Made by a program: the position numbers and the translations under genes. The notes under the pieces were generated by a model. It saw only the letters and a program-made list of their open reading frames with translations, was not told where the DNA came from and did no database searches. DNA of 64,000 bases from Aquilaria yunnanensis (lineage: Eukaryota; Streptophyta; Magnoliopsida; Malvales; Thymelaeaceae), in NCBI GenBank assembly GCA_039654915.1, contig CM077600.1:77013992-77077991 (forward strand). The letters run 5' to 3'. Shown piece by piece: positions 33,740-45,818 of the stretch (the stretch's first letter is position 1; every line of letters begins with the position of its first letter).

Positions 33740-35053
33740 TGTTACCCACTCTAGGGTAGTCCAGTTATGGTGCCAAAACTGTGCATTTAGACTCCCAGGA
33801 TTGGTAATGTTCTGTAGGCCATCAGAACACTACCCTTAGTGTGCATACCCAAGTGGCCCTCTTGGGCACTATGTAAATACTTGCATATTGGTCCAACCAT
33901 CACACACATATTCACATTGCGTGCACACCATGCCAGCAAAGAAGGAAAACACTAGCACAAGTCTTAGTTTTGGCTTCCACACATTAGGCAATCTTGTTAA
34001 GTTCTAGTGGCCAGCTACTGCACCTGTAACTTCCACTAATAAACTGTATCATTATAGCCACATATCCCCATGTTTTCTTTGCTCCATTATCAAGTAGAGA
34101 CTTAGAGCAAACCAAGGAATTTTGTTTTACATCAATAGCCCACCTATGGACCAAGTTATGGATTTTTTAAGTTGGTTACGAAATTCTGACCAAATGAACA
34201 GTAACTCAGCCAACTTTGCAACATTATATCTTTGGCTACAGGGCTCTGAATCCAGAAATTCCAAATCCAAGTTAACCCTCTATATGTCCTCTAGGTGTGG
34301 TCAAAATTTCATACCAACTTTCATTCTACACATGGAGATATTAAACTTTATGTCCAAAGTCGAAATTCTGGCAACTTTTGGACCATTTTGCCCATACAAA
34401 ATTTCATAGGTATGTAAACACTTCATTGACAAGGGGAAATCCCTCCAAAGCTATCCCATATATTTACATTACAAAAAGGAAATAAATTCCCTTGCATTTA
34501 ACAACTTTATGTGGCCAAAATAGAATTTACAAGTAAGCAGCCCATTATTCACACTTAGGCAGCTTTGCGCCACATCACTTACATAGCCAAATCATTACTC
34601 AAATATTCACATACTTGTCTCATTTTGCATACACTACATGTACATGCATACATGCACTACAATATGTTCTTAACTCAGCTAAATACGCACCCTAAGTTAC
34701 AGGAGTTCCTGAAATGCAATGGACTCCATAAATAGGATGCTGGACAGCTGCTGCACAACACAGTAAGTACCACCATTAAAATTATCAAATGTGCTCCTAA
34801 AATCACCAAAATTTCCAGATCATAACTAGACATATGGCAGTTCATGTAGCTGAAATTTCAGATCAAAACTCAAACCACAAAGGTTAGTTTGAAGGTGATC
34901 ATTCTGCTGGACCTGAAATGACAGAATTGAGGGGAGTAAGTTTCATTGAGAAACTTAGTAAGGGTAGCACTTGGTTTCTTAAGGTAATGTGATCCTCATT
35001 AAAACCTGCATCCAAAGAGACTAAAACACAAAAACCACAATGCATATATACAA
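33740..35053 (-). mobile_element. LTR-S copy 2: last about 1.3 kb, minus orientation
   Basis: Its intact end is at 33740 (GGGTAACA on the minus strand), inserted in the Tat protease region; the five flanking bases are aattg. The inner end is lost at about 35053, joined to aORF sequence. It overlaps LTR-S copy 1 in family coordinates (34215-35053 corresponds to about 30478-31325), so the two are separate copies rather than halves of one. Confidence 0.8.
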
Positions 35054-35530
35054 GAGGCTTACTAGAAGGTCGTTGACCTGACTTCGGCCAACGAGGCTTA
35101 CTAGAAGGAGAATGAGGAAGACTCTGCTCTCCTGATGAAGGCCCTTGCTGGCAATGTCGATCTTCAGGTCGAGGTCGCGGCGCTAAAGAAAGAGACAAAG
35201 AAGAAGAAGAAGGCAAAAAAGCTCGAGAAGGAGGTCGCCAAGTTGGAGAACGAGTGGGACACCTTGTTTGTCGAGAAAGACAAGGCTAACCAAGCAACCA
35301 AGGTTGCTTTCCAAGACGGCTTTTGTTTGGCTCGACAGCAAGTCCTAGCAAAGTATCCCGACCTTGACCTCGACCTCTCCTTCCTAGCGGCTTTGGACAT
35401 CCCCGAGGGGCCTCATTGGGCCTGGTCCAAGATAGATCATCTCAACCTGCCATTCGCTCTGCCTTCGGGACCGAAGGTTGTGACAAAGGACGTTGGCGAT
35501 GGAACTTCTCGTGATGGCGGGGTCTCTTAG
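35054..35530 (+). pseudogene. Antisense aORF of D, C-terminal part
   Basis: Open from 35135 to the stop at 35528-35530: a lysine/glutamate-rich coiled coil (KKETKKKKKAKKLEKEVAKL), then the conserved end FQDGFCLARQQVL ... LSFLAALDIPEGP ... LNLPF. The junction with LTR-S is marked by a 16-bp sequence, GAGGCTTACTAGAAGG, present twice (35054-35069 and 35093-35108). A likely polyadenylation signal AATAAA is near 35594. The N-terminal gypsy-type domain is missing. It converges on the pol of D. Confidence 0.8.
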
Positions 35531-35912
35531 GTGTCTAGGGCTTCACTTTTTCTTCTTCTTTGTAACCTTCTTCCTGTAATAAGGCTCCTTTGAATAAAAT
35601 TTCTTTTTTCTTCCAAGATTTGGCCAAGTCTCAAGACAAGTTTCTCCTTAAATGCTCTTCGTTTCCAAGAGTTAGCTTGACCACTTTCGGTCTAGGACCC
35701 TCAGGAAGATATTTTTTGCGCTTTTTATCAACCATCTTCGGCATAATGCTAGCTTCGGTGATTATCTTTTGGCAAATCTTTGCCTTTTTTTATCAGCCAT
35801 GTTCAATTGACGCGCCTTCGGAGAAGATGTGTGATTTTTGCAAGTACATACTTGAGCCTTGTTCGGTTAGATTTCTTAGAGGGGGCTATTTTTCCTGAAA
35901 ATTTTTTTGTAC
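35531..35912. other. Spacer between aORF and pol of D
   Basis: Short version of the convergent spacer, with two or three degenerate ATGTTCRGTT motifs (about 35800-35870) and a CTTCGGCATAATGCTAGC piece. No gene seen. Confidence 0.65.
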
Positions 35913-38900
35913 TTAGAAAAATTTCAAACTATAGAATTTCCTCAAGGCATCTGAATGCCATGTATTTTTCAGTTCTCCGCCTTTGGTATTGCTGAGCTTA
36001 TAGACTCCTGGCTGAACCTCATCAAGGACCAAATAAGGCCCTTCCCAGCTTGCTCGATGTATTCCGTGAGATGGTCTTCGGGGCCCAAACTCAGCCTTTC
36101 GGAGAACAAGGTCTCCCTTTGTGATTCCTTTTCACTTGACATGCAAGTTCGCAACTATGGCTACCCTTTGCTGAAAAGCTTTTCTTCTAAGCTCAGCCAC
36201 TTCTCTGTGTTCGTCAATTAGGTTTAATTCTCAACCCGAGATCATTCCCTTCTTCGTCGAACACTTGTACCCTAACCAATGGTTGCAGCACCTTGATTAG
36301 AATAATAACCTTTGTTCCAAAGACGAGCGAGAAAGGTGTCTCACCCGTGGCTCTTCAGGGGGTCGTCCGATAACTCCATAGCATGCTAGGAAGTTCTCCT
36401 GTCCATTTTCCTTTTGCTTCCCTCAATCTTTTTTTCAAACCATCCTTTATGGTTCTGTTAGACACCTCTACCTGTCCGTTGCTCTGGGGATGAGCTACTG
36501 GGGTGAAGTGAATTTTTATCCCGAGGTCGGCAGTGAACTCTTGGAATCCCATGTCAACAAACTGGGAACCATTGTTGGTGACTATCACCCACAGTATGCC
36601 AAATCTGCATATGATGTTCTTCCAGATGAATTTCTGTAAGTCCTTCACCGAAATGGTTGCCAGGGGCTCTACCTTAATACATTTAGTAAAGTAATCTACT
36701 GCGACCACGTAGAATTTCACTCCTCCGGGTGTCGTTGGGAAGGGCCCGATGAGGTCAATGCCTGCGAAGAGGCAAGGGTAGTTTACTGAAGTTATCATTT
36801 TCGAGGGTAGCCTCTGGACATTGGCGTGTCTTTCGCAATTATAACATTTCTGGACAAACTGCATCGTGTCCTTTCTTAGGGTGGGCCAGAAGTACCCCTA
36901 GCGGAGTAGTACTCCTGCCAGGGCATCAGTTCCTATGTGGGAACCACAGGAACCCTTGTGGACTTCTTTGAGGATTGTCTCTATGTCCTCTTTGAGGACT
37001 GTCTCTATGTCCTCTTCGCTGACACACCTTTGCAGTGGACTACCATACCCCTGTCAGTATAACTCTTCTTCAATTAGGAAATATCGTCTGGAACGTCTTC
37101 GTACTTTTGCCCCTTCGTAAGGGTCTTCGGGAAGCTCTGAGGTTGTAAGATACTTTTTTATGGGATTTTTCCATCCTCTTTCCAAGGTTGCTACACTCAT
37201 TTTTGCTATGCCCGGGTGATTTAGTACTTCGGTGGACTTTTTTGACTTGGCCAGAGTATTTGCTTCAGTATTGTCCCAGCGAGGCACATTCTCAATGTGT
37301 ACTGCGTTGAATTCTTGGATGAGTTTTGATACAAGCTCGTGATACTTTGCCAAAGTTGGGTCCTTCACACTATAGTCCCCTGCCATCTGTCGGACCACTA
37401 GCTGAGAATCGCTGTGGGCCTTTAGGTTTCTCAGACCAATTCTTCTAGCAAGGAGCAGACCTGCTATAAGGGCTTCATATTCTGCCATATTGTTGCTGAC
37501 GTTAAACCCAAACTTGATGGCCTTCATCACTTCCATACCTTTGGGACCCCGAAGAATTACTCCAGCTCCTTGATGCCCGGGGCCGGAGGCCCCATCGACA
37601 AAGAGAGTCCGCTCAGGTTTGTTATTCCTGAGGCTAAGTTGACTTTCTTCGGTAATGGGTACCTCGGCAATGAAATCTGCCAATGCTTGAGCTTTTACTG
37701 CCTTCCTTGGCTCATAGGTGAATCATACTCACTGATCTTGATGCACCACTTTGAAAGCCTTACCAAATGGTCTACCTTCTTCATGAAGTCTCGAAGGGGC
37801 AGGTTACTTCGAACAATAATGGGGTGGCCTTGGAAATAAGGACGCAGCCTCCTGCTTGCAAGCACCAAGGCATAAATAGCCTTTTCCAGTGAGGGGTACC
37901 TGACTTCGACACCATGCAGGGACTTGCTCACATAATATACTGGCCATTGCTGGCCATTGCTTTGCCCCATCTTCCTTTACAAGGACCAAACTTAGCGCTT
38001 TTTTTGTGACAGCAAGGTATACTATGAGGGGTTCCCCTTCCCGTGGCTGTCAGAGTGTCGGTAGACGAGTTAGGTAGACTTTAAGCTCTTCCCAGGCCTT
38101 TTGGCAAGCTTCATTCCAAGGATGCACCTCGGTTCCGAGGTCACCACCTTTTTTTACTGCCTTAGTGGGGACTTTGAAGAACGGTCGACAGTGATCCCCA
38201 TATCTGGAGATGAATCTGCTGAGGGACGTGATTCTCCCTGTGAGTCTTTGCACATCTTTAGTCGTTGTAGGAGTTTGGAACCCCAATAGGGCCTTGACCT
38301 TTTCTGGATTGGCGTCGATACCTCTTTCCAATACCATGAATTTGAGGAACTTACCCACGTTCACCTCGAACACACATTTTTCGGGTTTAAGACAGATTCC
38401 GAAGGTGCTTAGCTCGTGGAATATTTCCTCTAAGTCTGTGATATGACTTCTAGGTAGCTTGCTTTTAACTATCATATCATCGACATAGACTTCCATGTTT
38501 CTCCCGATTTAGGAATTGAAGACCCTGTTGATCAACATTTGGTACTTGGCTCCTACGTTCTTAAGCCCGAAGGGCATTCTAATATAGCAGTATATACCAA
38601 CTTCAGTGATGAAGGCGGTCTTTTCCTCGTCTTCGTGGTCCATCCTAATTTGATGATACCCGCTGAAGGCGTCGAGGAAACTAAGGAGGCCATTCTCGGC
38701 GGTTGAGTCTACCAACTGATCTATTGGTGGCAGAGGATATGAATCTTCGGGGCAAGCATCGTTCACGTTTTGGATGTCGATGCACATTCAGAGTTTATCA
38801 CTCCCTTCCTTTGTGGCGATAACCGCGTTACTAAGCCATTCGGGGTATTTGACTTGCCTGCTTACACCTGCTTCCACTAGGTGTTGGATTTTAGCTTTAA

Positions 38901-39720
38901 CGAAATTATTTTTGTGCCCCGAGAGGCTTCGCTTTTTTTGTCAGACAAGTTTGCCTCTTGGCGCACCTTAAGGCTATGTTGAATTATGCAAGGGTCTACC
39001 CCAGGCATGTCCTTCAGCGAGTAGGCAAACAGATCTTTGTTCACTAACAGGAAAGATACAAGCTTTTCCTTGTCACCTTCGGCTAGTTTTTTCCCCGTTC
39101 GGGTATTTCAGCCTGGGACAAGTTTTACATCTTCTGTTTCTATTTTCTCGGGGTCTTCTATTTCTTCTCCCTTCACCTTCTTTGGGGGCACGGCCTTTTC
39201 TTCTGAAGTCTATGTGTGGATCTTTGCTGGGACTTGTCTTGCCTTCACAAAGACCTTTCTCACTTCCCCTTGGTCGATGAAGATCTCAGCATCTCCATCC
39301 TTTTTTGCGAAGGTGACAGTCAAGTATTTCACATCTAGGCAGACGTGGAGGTTTCCTTGTGTCTGCCTCCGAAGGATGGCATTATATGAGGAAGGGACAT
39401 CTATGACGATGAACACTGTCATTGTGGAAGTGAAAAGCTTGTTCTTGTTTTGTGGTGAAGTTCCCCTTAGCATTAGGGGGAGGTCAATCCATCTGAGGAC
39501 AGGGAGTTCAGACGGACCTACTCCGAAGGTAGGGGAGGTGACAGGCTTGAGACTGCCTTTTGGGATACCTAAATTCGGCAGCAGATGAGAGAATAAGACA
39601 TCAGTGTTAGAACCATCGTCGAGGAGTACTCTTTTGACATCCCAACTCCCTATTCTTGCCATGATTAGAAGTGGATCGTCATGAGGGAATACTACGGTAT
39701 AGCCATTTTTCAGAACAAGT
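35913..39720 (-). pseudogene. pol: Tat D pol: protease, RT, two RNase H, integrase
   Basis: Minus strand. Protease-like VKRVLLDDGSNTDVLF (about 39630), conserved SPTFGVGPSELPVL (about 39530), RT (MCIDIQNVND about 38785; FSGYHQIRM about 38665; MPFGLKNVGA about 38575; VYVDDMIV about 38490), first RNase H (KSLHGVEVRYPSLEK, about 37920), second archaeal-type RNase H (RTLFVDGAS about 37620; EYEALIAGL about 37475; SDSQLVVRQM about 37410), integrase zinc finger (CYNCERH, about 36840), core (GIDLIGPFP about 36760; NNGSQF about 36570, with the aspartate changed to N; PQSNGQVEVSN about 36480) and a C-terminal module ending at the stop 35913-35915. A 24-bp in-frame tandem duplication lies at 36968-37015. 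Stops near 38510, 36355 and 36900. Confidence 0.9.
36968..37015. repeat. 24-bp tandem duplication in D pol
   Basis: Two adjacent copies of TTGAGGAYTGTCTCTATGTC plus four bases, differing at one base, between RNase H and integrase. Eight codons are repeated, so the frame is kept. The other pol copies have one unit. Confidence 0.9.
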
Positions 39721-41474
39721 TTTTTTTATGGGTTACCAAATTCCATCACCGAGATCTCCCTGGCTTTTCTTTTCCTTTCTGCCGAAGGTAGTCTAGTGGT
39801 GATCGTCTGTATTATTCCAGCCGGCGGTGGCAGATGTCTTTTGAGACTTTGGTTCCGGCGCCTAGCAAAATCATATTCCTCGTCATCTTCTTTCCTTTCC
39901 TCTTCCCTTCTTCCCTTCGGGGAGGGCATCCGCAAGTAGCGTCGAAGTTGGCCCTGCTGTATCAGACACTTGATGTACTTTCTCACCTGGAAGCAATCCT
40001 CGGTGTCATGCCCATGATACTGATGGAATTGGCAAAAATTCTTCATATTTTTCTTCTTTTCGGAAGTCATGGGCTTCGGACGCTGGATTGGGTTTCCTTG
40101 CCTTTCCATGGCCAGCAGTATGCTTGTTCAGGAGGTGTTTAAGGGAGTAAATGACATAGGTCTTTTTCCCTTCTACTTCTGATTTTTTCCCCCGCCCTCG
40201 GTTCGATACCGGGGTTGATGGCTCTCGCCTTCGGCATGATGGTGGTTAGACTTTGGTCCTCCCATTCTCAACTCTTCGGCTATCATGTGTTGTTCAGTTC
40301 TATGGTAGAACTTGCCAAGGGTGTCCGGAGGTTCCTTCGAGAACTCGTAAAAAAGTTATGAGTCTCACCGAAGTCCCCGTATCATGGCGAGGATGTGTAT
40401 TTCAAGACGGAATTTTGGCACGCTTAGGGCCTCTTGGTTAAATCTTTCAACAGAGTCGCAGATGGTTTCTCCATTCTTCTGTGCTATGTCAAACATCTGA
40501 ACGGGAATCTTCCACATCGGCCTGCTGCTGATCAACTATTGTGTAAATGCCGTGGACATCTCTTGGAAACTTATTATAATCCCCGGGGTGAGAGAGTTAT
40601 ACCAGGCGGTTACCGCGCCGGAGAGGGTGACTTCAAAACACTTGCAAAGGGTGGCATCATCGGCACCATGCAGTACCATGCTACGCCTGCACTTGGTCAG
40701 GTGGGCTTGGGTGTCACTACACCCATCATAAGTTTCCAAATGAGGCACCCGAAAGTTGCTCGACATAGGTGCCTCAACTATTGTTCGGATAAATGGTGAC
40801 TCATCTCGGATGAAGGTTTCCGACAACCTTGACCAGACAGGCTTTTGAGCCATTTGCCTTTCCACCCTCTCCAATATTTTCAGGATTTTTTCCATGAGGA
40901 TGGTGGTCCTAGGCTCCTCTTGCTGCCTAGAGGCCTTTGGCAATAGAGAGCGACGCCTCCTTTTCGGGGAGTAACTTCGGCGGCGGGGGGATTACAATCT
41001 TTCTTCCACTGAGGAACTCCACCGGCAGGAAGTCCTAGCCTCTTTGGACCGCGTTCCTTTACTAGGTCGGGCTCTAGGGGGTGTGTCCTCTATCGATGAT
41101 TCATCACATTCGTCCCCACTCCCCGAACTCCGGTGAGTAGATTTTGGGCTTCTCTCCCGACGGGGTGCTAGTGAAGGGGGCCTTCGAGCCGGATGTGCCT
41201 GTGACCACCTTTGGTCTAGTTGTTGTGTCATTTCAGCAACAACAGAGCACTGAAAGTCACGTAGGAAGCTCATTATAATTGTTAGAGGATGTTTGTCCTC
41301 GGGCAAGGAAGTCCCCCTGGCTGGTTGCTTGGCCGGCGGTTGAGCTTCCAGCACGGACAAGTACTTTGGGAGACCCCTATCCTTAGAACGCTGAGTCTCA
41401 ATCACGGCTACCTGAGAGTGAGTTCCCACAAACGACGCCAAATGATGGCCGTTGGCATCATTGTTGTACGACAT
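39721..41474 (-). pseudogene. gag: Tat D gag
   Basis: ATG at 41474 lies inside the LTR (MSYNNDANGHH). The frame then crosses the LTR end and primer-binding site as HLASFVGT. The N-terminal part is open to 40992 and ends in an arginine/serine-rich stretch. The capsid part (ILKILERVERQM, about 40900; FRVPHLETYDG, about 40770; GADDATLCKCFEVTLSGAVTAW, about 40660) ends in a stop at 40536. The C-terminal part has the zinc-finger-like FCQFHQYHGHDTEDCF (about 40025) with all four C/H ligands. It is the best preserved Tat gag in the window, though broken at 40991, 40535 and in 40120-40530. Confidence 0.87.
41422..41442 (-). promoter_or_regulatory. Tat D primer-binding site
   Basis: TTTGGCGTCGTTTGTGGG directly after the LTR end, the least decayed version in the window. 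It matches C (TTTGGCGTCATCTGTGGG) and the TGGCGCCGTCTGTGGG-type sites of Tat-clade elements. It is also in frame as gag codons. Confidence 0.8.
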
Positions 41475-42260
41475 AATGGCCTGCAGTAGGGACTTCCGGA
41501 TAAGAAGGTGTCTGAAGAAAAGACTTTCGGGGGGAAAGGCTACCTGAAAGACCCAAAGAACAAGGGTTAGGAGGTCCCCGGAGTGTTTTTCCGGGGGAGG
41601 AGCCTCCGATGCCCAAGTCAGTATTTAGCTAGATGGAGAGTGATGAATAGAGAGTAGAGAATGTGTTTCTTTTTCTTATAGTCCTCCCTTACCAAGGTCG
41701 CTTCCCAAGTATTTATAGAGAGGTGTCAGGAAAGACTTGCTCAACACAGCCCGCTCAGATCATGACACATGTTCGGTTGGATGCTTCCGTACCTTCAGAA
41801 ATGGGGACCTCTAGCTGGCTAAGTTAGGGCCGCAGGAGGTCTGCGTGTCAGGGCGTGTACAAGGGCGGCGTGTCAGAGGCTCCTTAACCATTTTTGTCGT
41901 ATTCTTGAGACCCCTTCGGGATGGGAGGGCTTTTTGCCGAGGTTGCTCCAGTTATTCGCAAGTCCCCTCGGCATGGGGGACCCCTTTCGGAGGATGCTCT
42001 CCTTTTTCGAGGATGGTGAGTACACCTCTCCCGAAGCTGGTCAGGTTATCTTACCGAGGGTGGTAGAGCGCCGTGTTCTAGAAGTTAATACTATCACTCC
42101 CCGAAGGTGATGGTGGATCACCGAGGTAGAGGGGTTAAGAGGTCAGCCCTATGTTACCGAGGTTGGCGCTCGTATTTCTCGAGGGTGACGCTCGCCCTTA
42201 CCGAGGGTGATGCTTTGCTAGAGCTTGGCTTTCCGAAGTGTAATAGCCCTTTGGCCATCA
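41443..42260 (-). repeat. Tat D 5' LTR (818 bp)
   Basis: In element orientation TGATGGCCAAAGGGC ... ACGGCCATCA, with perfect 8-bp terminal inverted repeats (TGATGGCC/GGCCATCA). TATA-like CTCTATAAATAC at 41709-41720. The U3 is rich in CCTCGGTAA / CCCTCGG pieces. The gag ATG lies 32 nt from the end. Confidence 0.9.
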
Positions 42261-42536
42261 AAAAGCTTTCCAGCAAAGGGTAGCCATTACTACAAACTTG
42301 CATGCCAGACCTAAAAGGATCAAGAATGGAGAACTTGTTTTACAAAATGTTGAACTGGAATCTCAAGACCATGTTATGGCGTACTTTAGGCAGATTGGGA
42401 AGGACCTTATTTGCTCCTAAAAGAAGTTCGGCCAGGAGTCTATATACTTGGAAATACTGAAGGAGAAGAATTGAAAAACACATGGCATTCAGACTCTTTG
42501 AAAAAAGTCAACATTTCAAATTTTCCAAGGAAGTAG
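42261..42536 (+). pseudogene. Tat F pol C-terminus (integrase end)
   Basis: Plus-strand reading starts KAFQQRVAITTNLHARP, which matches RKAFQQRVA...TNLYVK of the other copies, and ends EELKNTWHSDSLKKVN followed by a stop at 42534-42536. It has internal stops (about 42420, 42475) and a frameshift. The upstream part of this pol was displaced by the insertion of D at 42260. Confidence 0.8.
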
Positions 42537-42983
42537 TCTTAGCGTGAAAAGCTTCCCCAAAGAGATCAACCGAATGTTGTGATCTCCTAAGTTGCCTAAA
42601 AGTGTTAGGAGTCTTATCACAGGGAAGCCTACCAAAGGAGATTCACAGAATATGGTTGTTTCTAAGTGCCTATGTGTTTTTGTACATAGCAAGTCTCCTG
42701 AAAACATTGCTTAAATTCTACTCTGAAACACTTAAGAGAATATTCATAACTCTTCAAAAGTGATAGGATATTACTTTTGGAAATCGTGAAGGTTTTTAGT
42801 CCCTGATTGTATTTTTGTTAATGATAGTACATGACCGAGTGTGTTAAGCCTTGCAATGCCGAAGATGGTAAATCAACCAAACATGGTGAATCAATCGAAA
42901 AGCTTCATGAGCAAGCAATGTTAGCCAATGTAATTAACATGCCAAAGGCTGAAGAGGCTGCAAAGATTGTACTAATCATGGAC
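42537..42983. other. Spacer between pol and aORF of F
   Basis: Contains the spacer motif in the reverse sense (for example ATCAACCGAATGTTG near 42567), as expected because F lies opposite to A, C and D. The ORF at 42831-43130 has no recognisable domain. No gene seen. Confidence 0.6.
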
Positions 42984-44997
42984 TTAGCCAAAATTTTGAG
43001 AAATAAGATTATTCCATTCAAAAGGACAAATTACAAGGGAAGGAACAAAAAAAATTTGCCTATCTTTGAGCTCATAAACTCCAACATCCTCGGTATCATC
43101 CTCATCATCGTCACCAATATCTTCAGCTGACGGAGAATGCTCGGGAAGGTAGAGGAACTCCCTCTTCAACCATGGCGAAGATGGTCCTTTGGGGATGAAT
43201 AGGGCTCTAAGGAAATAGACATCAAGGTTAGGAAAGTGTGAGAAAATCAAGTGGTGAGCAACGTAGAAACAATCTTGAAAAGGGGACTTCATTGCCACAT
43301 GTGCGTTGGCCTTCTCAGTTTTCAAATGTCCCACCTCTTTCTTCAGCATCTCCATCTTCTTCTCCACCTTATTTTTCTTTTTCTTCTACGTCTTTAAGCT
43401 GATCAACCTCGACAATAAGCGCAGCATTGATTTCCAATGCGTTGGCAAAATTAGTAGTGGTGTCCTCTTTCTCCTTCTGAAAAACCTCCCCCGCCAAACT
43501 CTACTCCAACAATGTCACCCCAAGGTTAGATATCTTGCAGGAACACTCCTCGAGGAGCCCCCTCTAGCTCTTCAACACCTCCTAGTTAAGCCTAGTGAGG
43601 TCCTCTTTGGTGATCTTGTTGAGCTCACCATACTTCAATCATGAGCTCACAAAGATTTCCTTCGCCTTAGCCAAGTTTTCCTCCGACTGACTTCGGATGG
43701 AGGACTGCTTAGATGCCCACACCCGAAGGTAGCCTTCATATGCTATTAGCTACAAGGAAAGAAGTCCTAATGTGAGATACAACAATTTAAAGGCCTAAAA
43801 TTCTAAGTATGAAGGGATGAAGGGTTACCTCGTCAGCTTGCTCGAAAATCCGAGCAACAAGAATCTCCTAATTTTGACGATTATCTGTCAAAGACTGAAA
43901 TGTGGCATTTGTGGTGATGCCCCTCACCAGTTGAGGGATCATCTTCTGGCAGTGCTATGAAAACAAGTCCATGTCTTTAGTGAAAGTCCAAAAGGGTCCC
44001 CGAGCAGCCCTCTTCTAAGTGTGGTCCATCATCCACCCCATCTCAGCCCAGTCCTCTATAAAATCACAATGAAGTTCCCTTATTAGATTGTCTTTTAGTC
44101 ATTCATCTAAAAAATTTAAAATGCTGAAAAAGCCAAAAGTCATAAATGAATGACTAGGAGGCAAACCTAGCAGAGTCACTAATGTGGAGGACTTCAGTAG
44201 GGACCTCTTTTCCTTTCCTCCTTTGCTTCTCCTCTTCAGCTGAGACCACCCCTAGCGAAGTTCCCAGGATCTCAGCAGTAGTGTTAAGGCTTAAAGGAAT
44301 GGATAGGATGGCTACCCCCGATGAAGGATCTATGCCTTCAACATAATGATCCCGGGCTTTGGTCAGATCTTTTGGGGGAGGAGGGAGAGAGTCATTTTCT
44401 TAGTCTTTGGAGCCCCTAAAGACTACCCAGCTAGTATTTTCTTTCGTTTCAAGGCCTTCTTCTTCTATTCCCCTTTCTCGTCTTGGCTGAGGAACAGACT
44501 CTTGTAAAAGGCTGCTGATTTTTCGCCCATCTATACAAAATGGAAAATATTAGTGTAAGTACCAAAAAATCATAAAAGACAAGTTGGGAAGAAGCTTACT
44601 CTCTACAAGGCTTGAATAGGAAAGTTCACGCCGAAGGAGCATGACCTGCCACGACTTCTTCCCGTCCACCACTAGTTCGGGCATGTTCTTGTCAATAACA
44701 TGCTTCTTGATGACCATAATCTCTTGAACTACCTCTTCAGTCATGAAGTTCCATTTAATTAGAAAAGGGTATAGTGGACATGAAGGAGCCTAGTCCATCC
44801 AATCAGCTACCACTCAAATACAACTATCAAATTCCTCACATTGAGAGTCTAATTCTAGGCTAAGCAACATTGACGGATCCATCACATCGATATCAAGGGT
44901 TCCAGAAGGCCATTTTGTAGGCATGTCTTTCAATTTCTCATCCACCTCCTTAAAGAGGTACTTCTTCTGCCATCCTCACCCACTATCCTTGGTGCTA
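42984..44997 (-). pseudogene. Antisense aORF of F, main part (3' of the C insertion)
   Basis: Minus strand continuation of 58403-58853 after the target duplication of C. Reads KKYLFKEVDEKLKDMPTKWP (about 44960), LLSLELDSQCEEFDS (about 44855), MTEEVVQEIMVIKKHV (44744), a likely intron near 44540-44600, a mid region with frameshifts, a lysine-rich coiled coil (MEKKMEMLKKEVGHLKTEKA, 43367) and the conserved end FQDCFYVAHHLIFSHFPN ... LYLPEHSP. The normal stop is lost, so the frame runs on to 42984. Introns and several stops make exact exon limits uncertain. Confidence 0.8.
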
Positions 44998-45002
44998 AAG
45001 GT
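44998..45002. repeat. Target-site duplication of Tat C, left copy (aaggt)
   Basis: Directly before the LTR end at 45003 and repeated at 58398-58402 directly after the other LTR. Joining the flanks restores the aORF of F. Confidence 0.95.
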
Positions 45003-45818
45003 TGATGCCTGTTAGCATCCTCGTTGTATGACATGTTGGCCTGAAGGAGAGACTTCTGATATAAAGGTGCCTGAAACACTCAGAGGAAAGAGGTTTAGGA
45101 GCTCCCCGGAATGTATTTCCTGGGGAAGAGTCTCTGACGCCCAAGTTAGTGTTTGTGAGAGTAGTAGTAGTAAGGAGTAGAGAGTGAGGAAAATAGCGAG
45201 ATTTCTATGTCCTTACCAAGGTCCCTCCTAAGTATTTATAGGAGGGGACAAAGGGGGAGGCTGTTTGACATAGCCCGTTCAGATCATGACACGTGTTCGG
45301 TTAGATGTGATCCATACTTGCGGAGATAGGCATCTCCAATTGGCCATTCTGTCTAGAGGGCAGGGGTGTGTGTGAGGTCTCTTTCTCAGAGCCTCCTTAA
45401 CCATTTCTATCAAATATTCATGAGACACCTTTGAGGAACAAGACCTCTTCAGGATATGATGCTCCTTCAGAAAAACAGGACCCTTCGGCTAGATATCAAA
45501 ACCGAGGGTCATCAAGAAAGGTCCTTCGGCATAGCGGGGCACCTTCGGGAGACATTCTCCCTTTGTCGAGGATGGGGAGATATCTTTTTGAGGTTGTTGG
45601 GTTTGCAAAACTCGAGTGTCGTGAAAGACATCCCTATCCAAAGTTGGTCACTTGACCTTTCCGAGGGTGGTGTGAGTGTCCCATGAGGTCGGTGCTAAGT
45701 GCTCTTCGAGGGTGGTGAAGGCACCCTTTTCCCAAGGTTGGTCACCTGTGTTTCCTAAGGGTGGTGCTCATCAGGCTAGTTTGGGAGACCTCCAAGGGTA
45801 TTAGCCCTTCGGCTATCA
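45003..45818 (-). repeat. Tat C 3' LTR (816 bp)
   Basis: In element orientation it starts TGATAGCCGAAGGGCTAATACC at 45818 and ends ...AACAGGCATCA at 45003. TATA-like box at 45233-45242. The U3 has alternating CCAAGGTTGGTC / CGAGGGTGGTG repeats (about 45545-45775). The gag ATG (45034) is intact here although it is mutated in the 5' LTR. ORFs at 45431-45686 are LTR sequence. Confidence 0.95.

Larger units (their letters stand above)
35054..42260 (-). mobile_element. Tat element D (minus strand), 3' end lost
   Basis: A 5' LTR (41443-42260), primer-binding site, full-length gag-pol (41474 down to 35913) and the C-terminal end of an antisense aORF (35054-35530) are colinear. The rest of the aORF and the 3' LTR are missing left of 35054. 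It is inserted in the integrase C-terminus of F (flank aaaag at 42261-42265). Confidence 0.85.

Noticed and set aside
30478..35053. The two LTR-S fragments as paired LTRs of one full element
   Set aside because: The sequence between them is Tat gag-protease in opposite orientation. No primer-binding site lies next to 33740 and no polypurine tract next to 32500.
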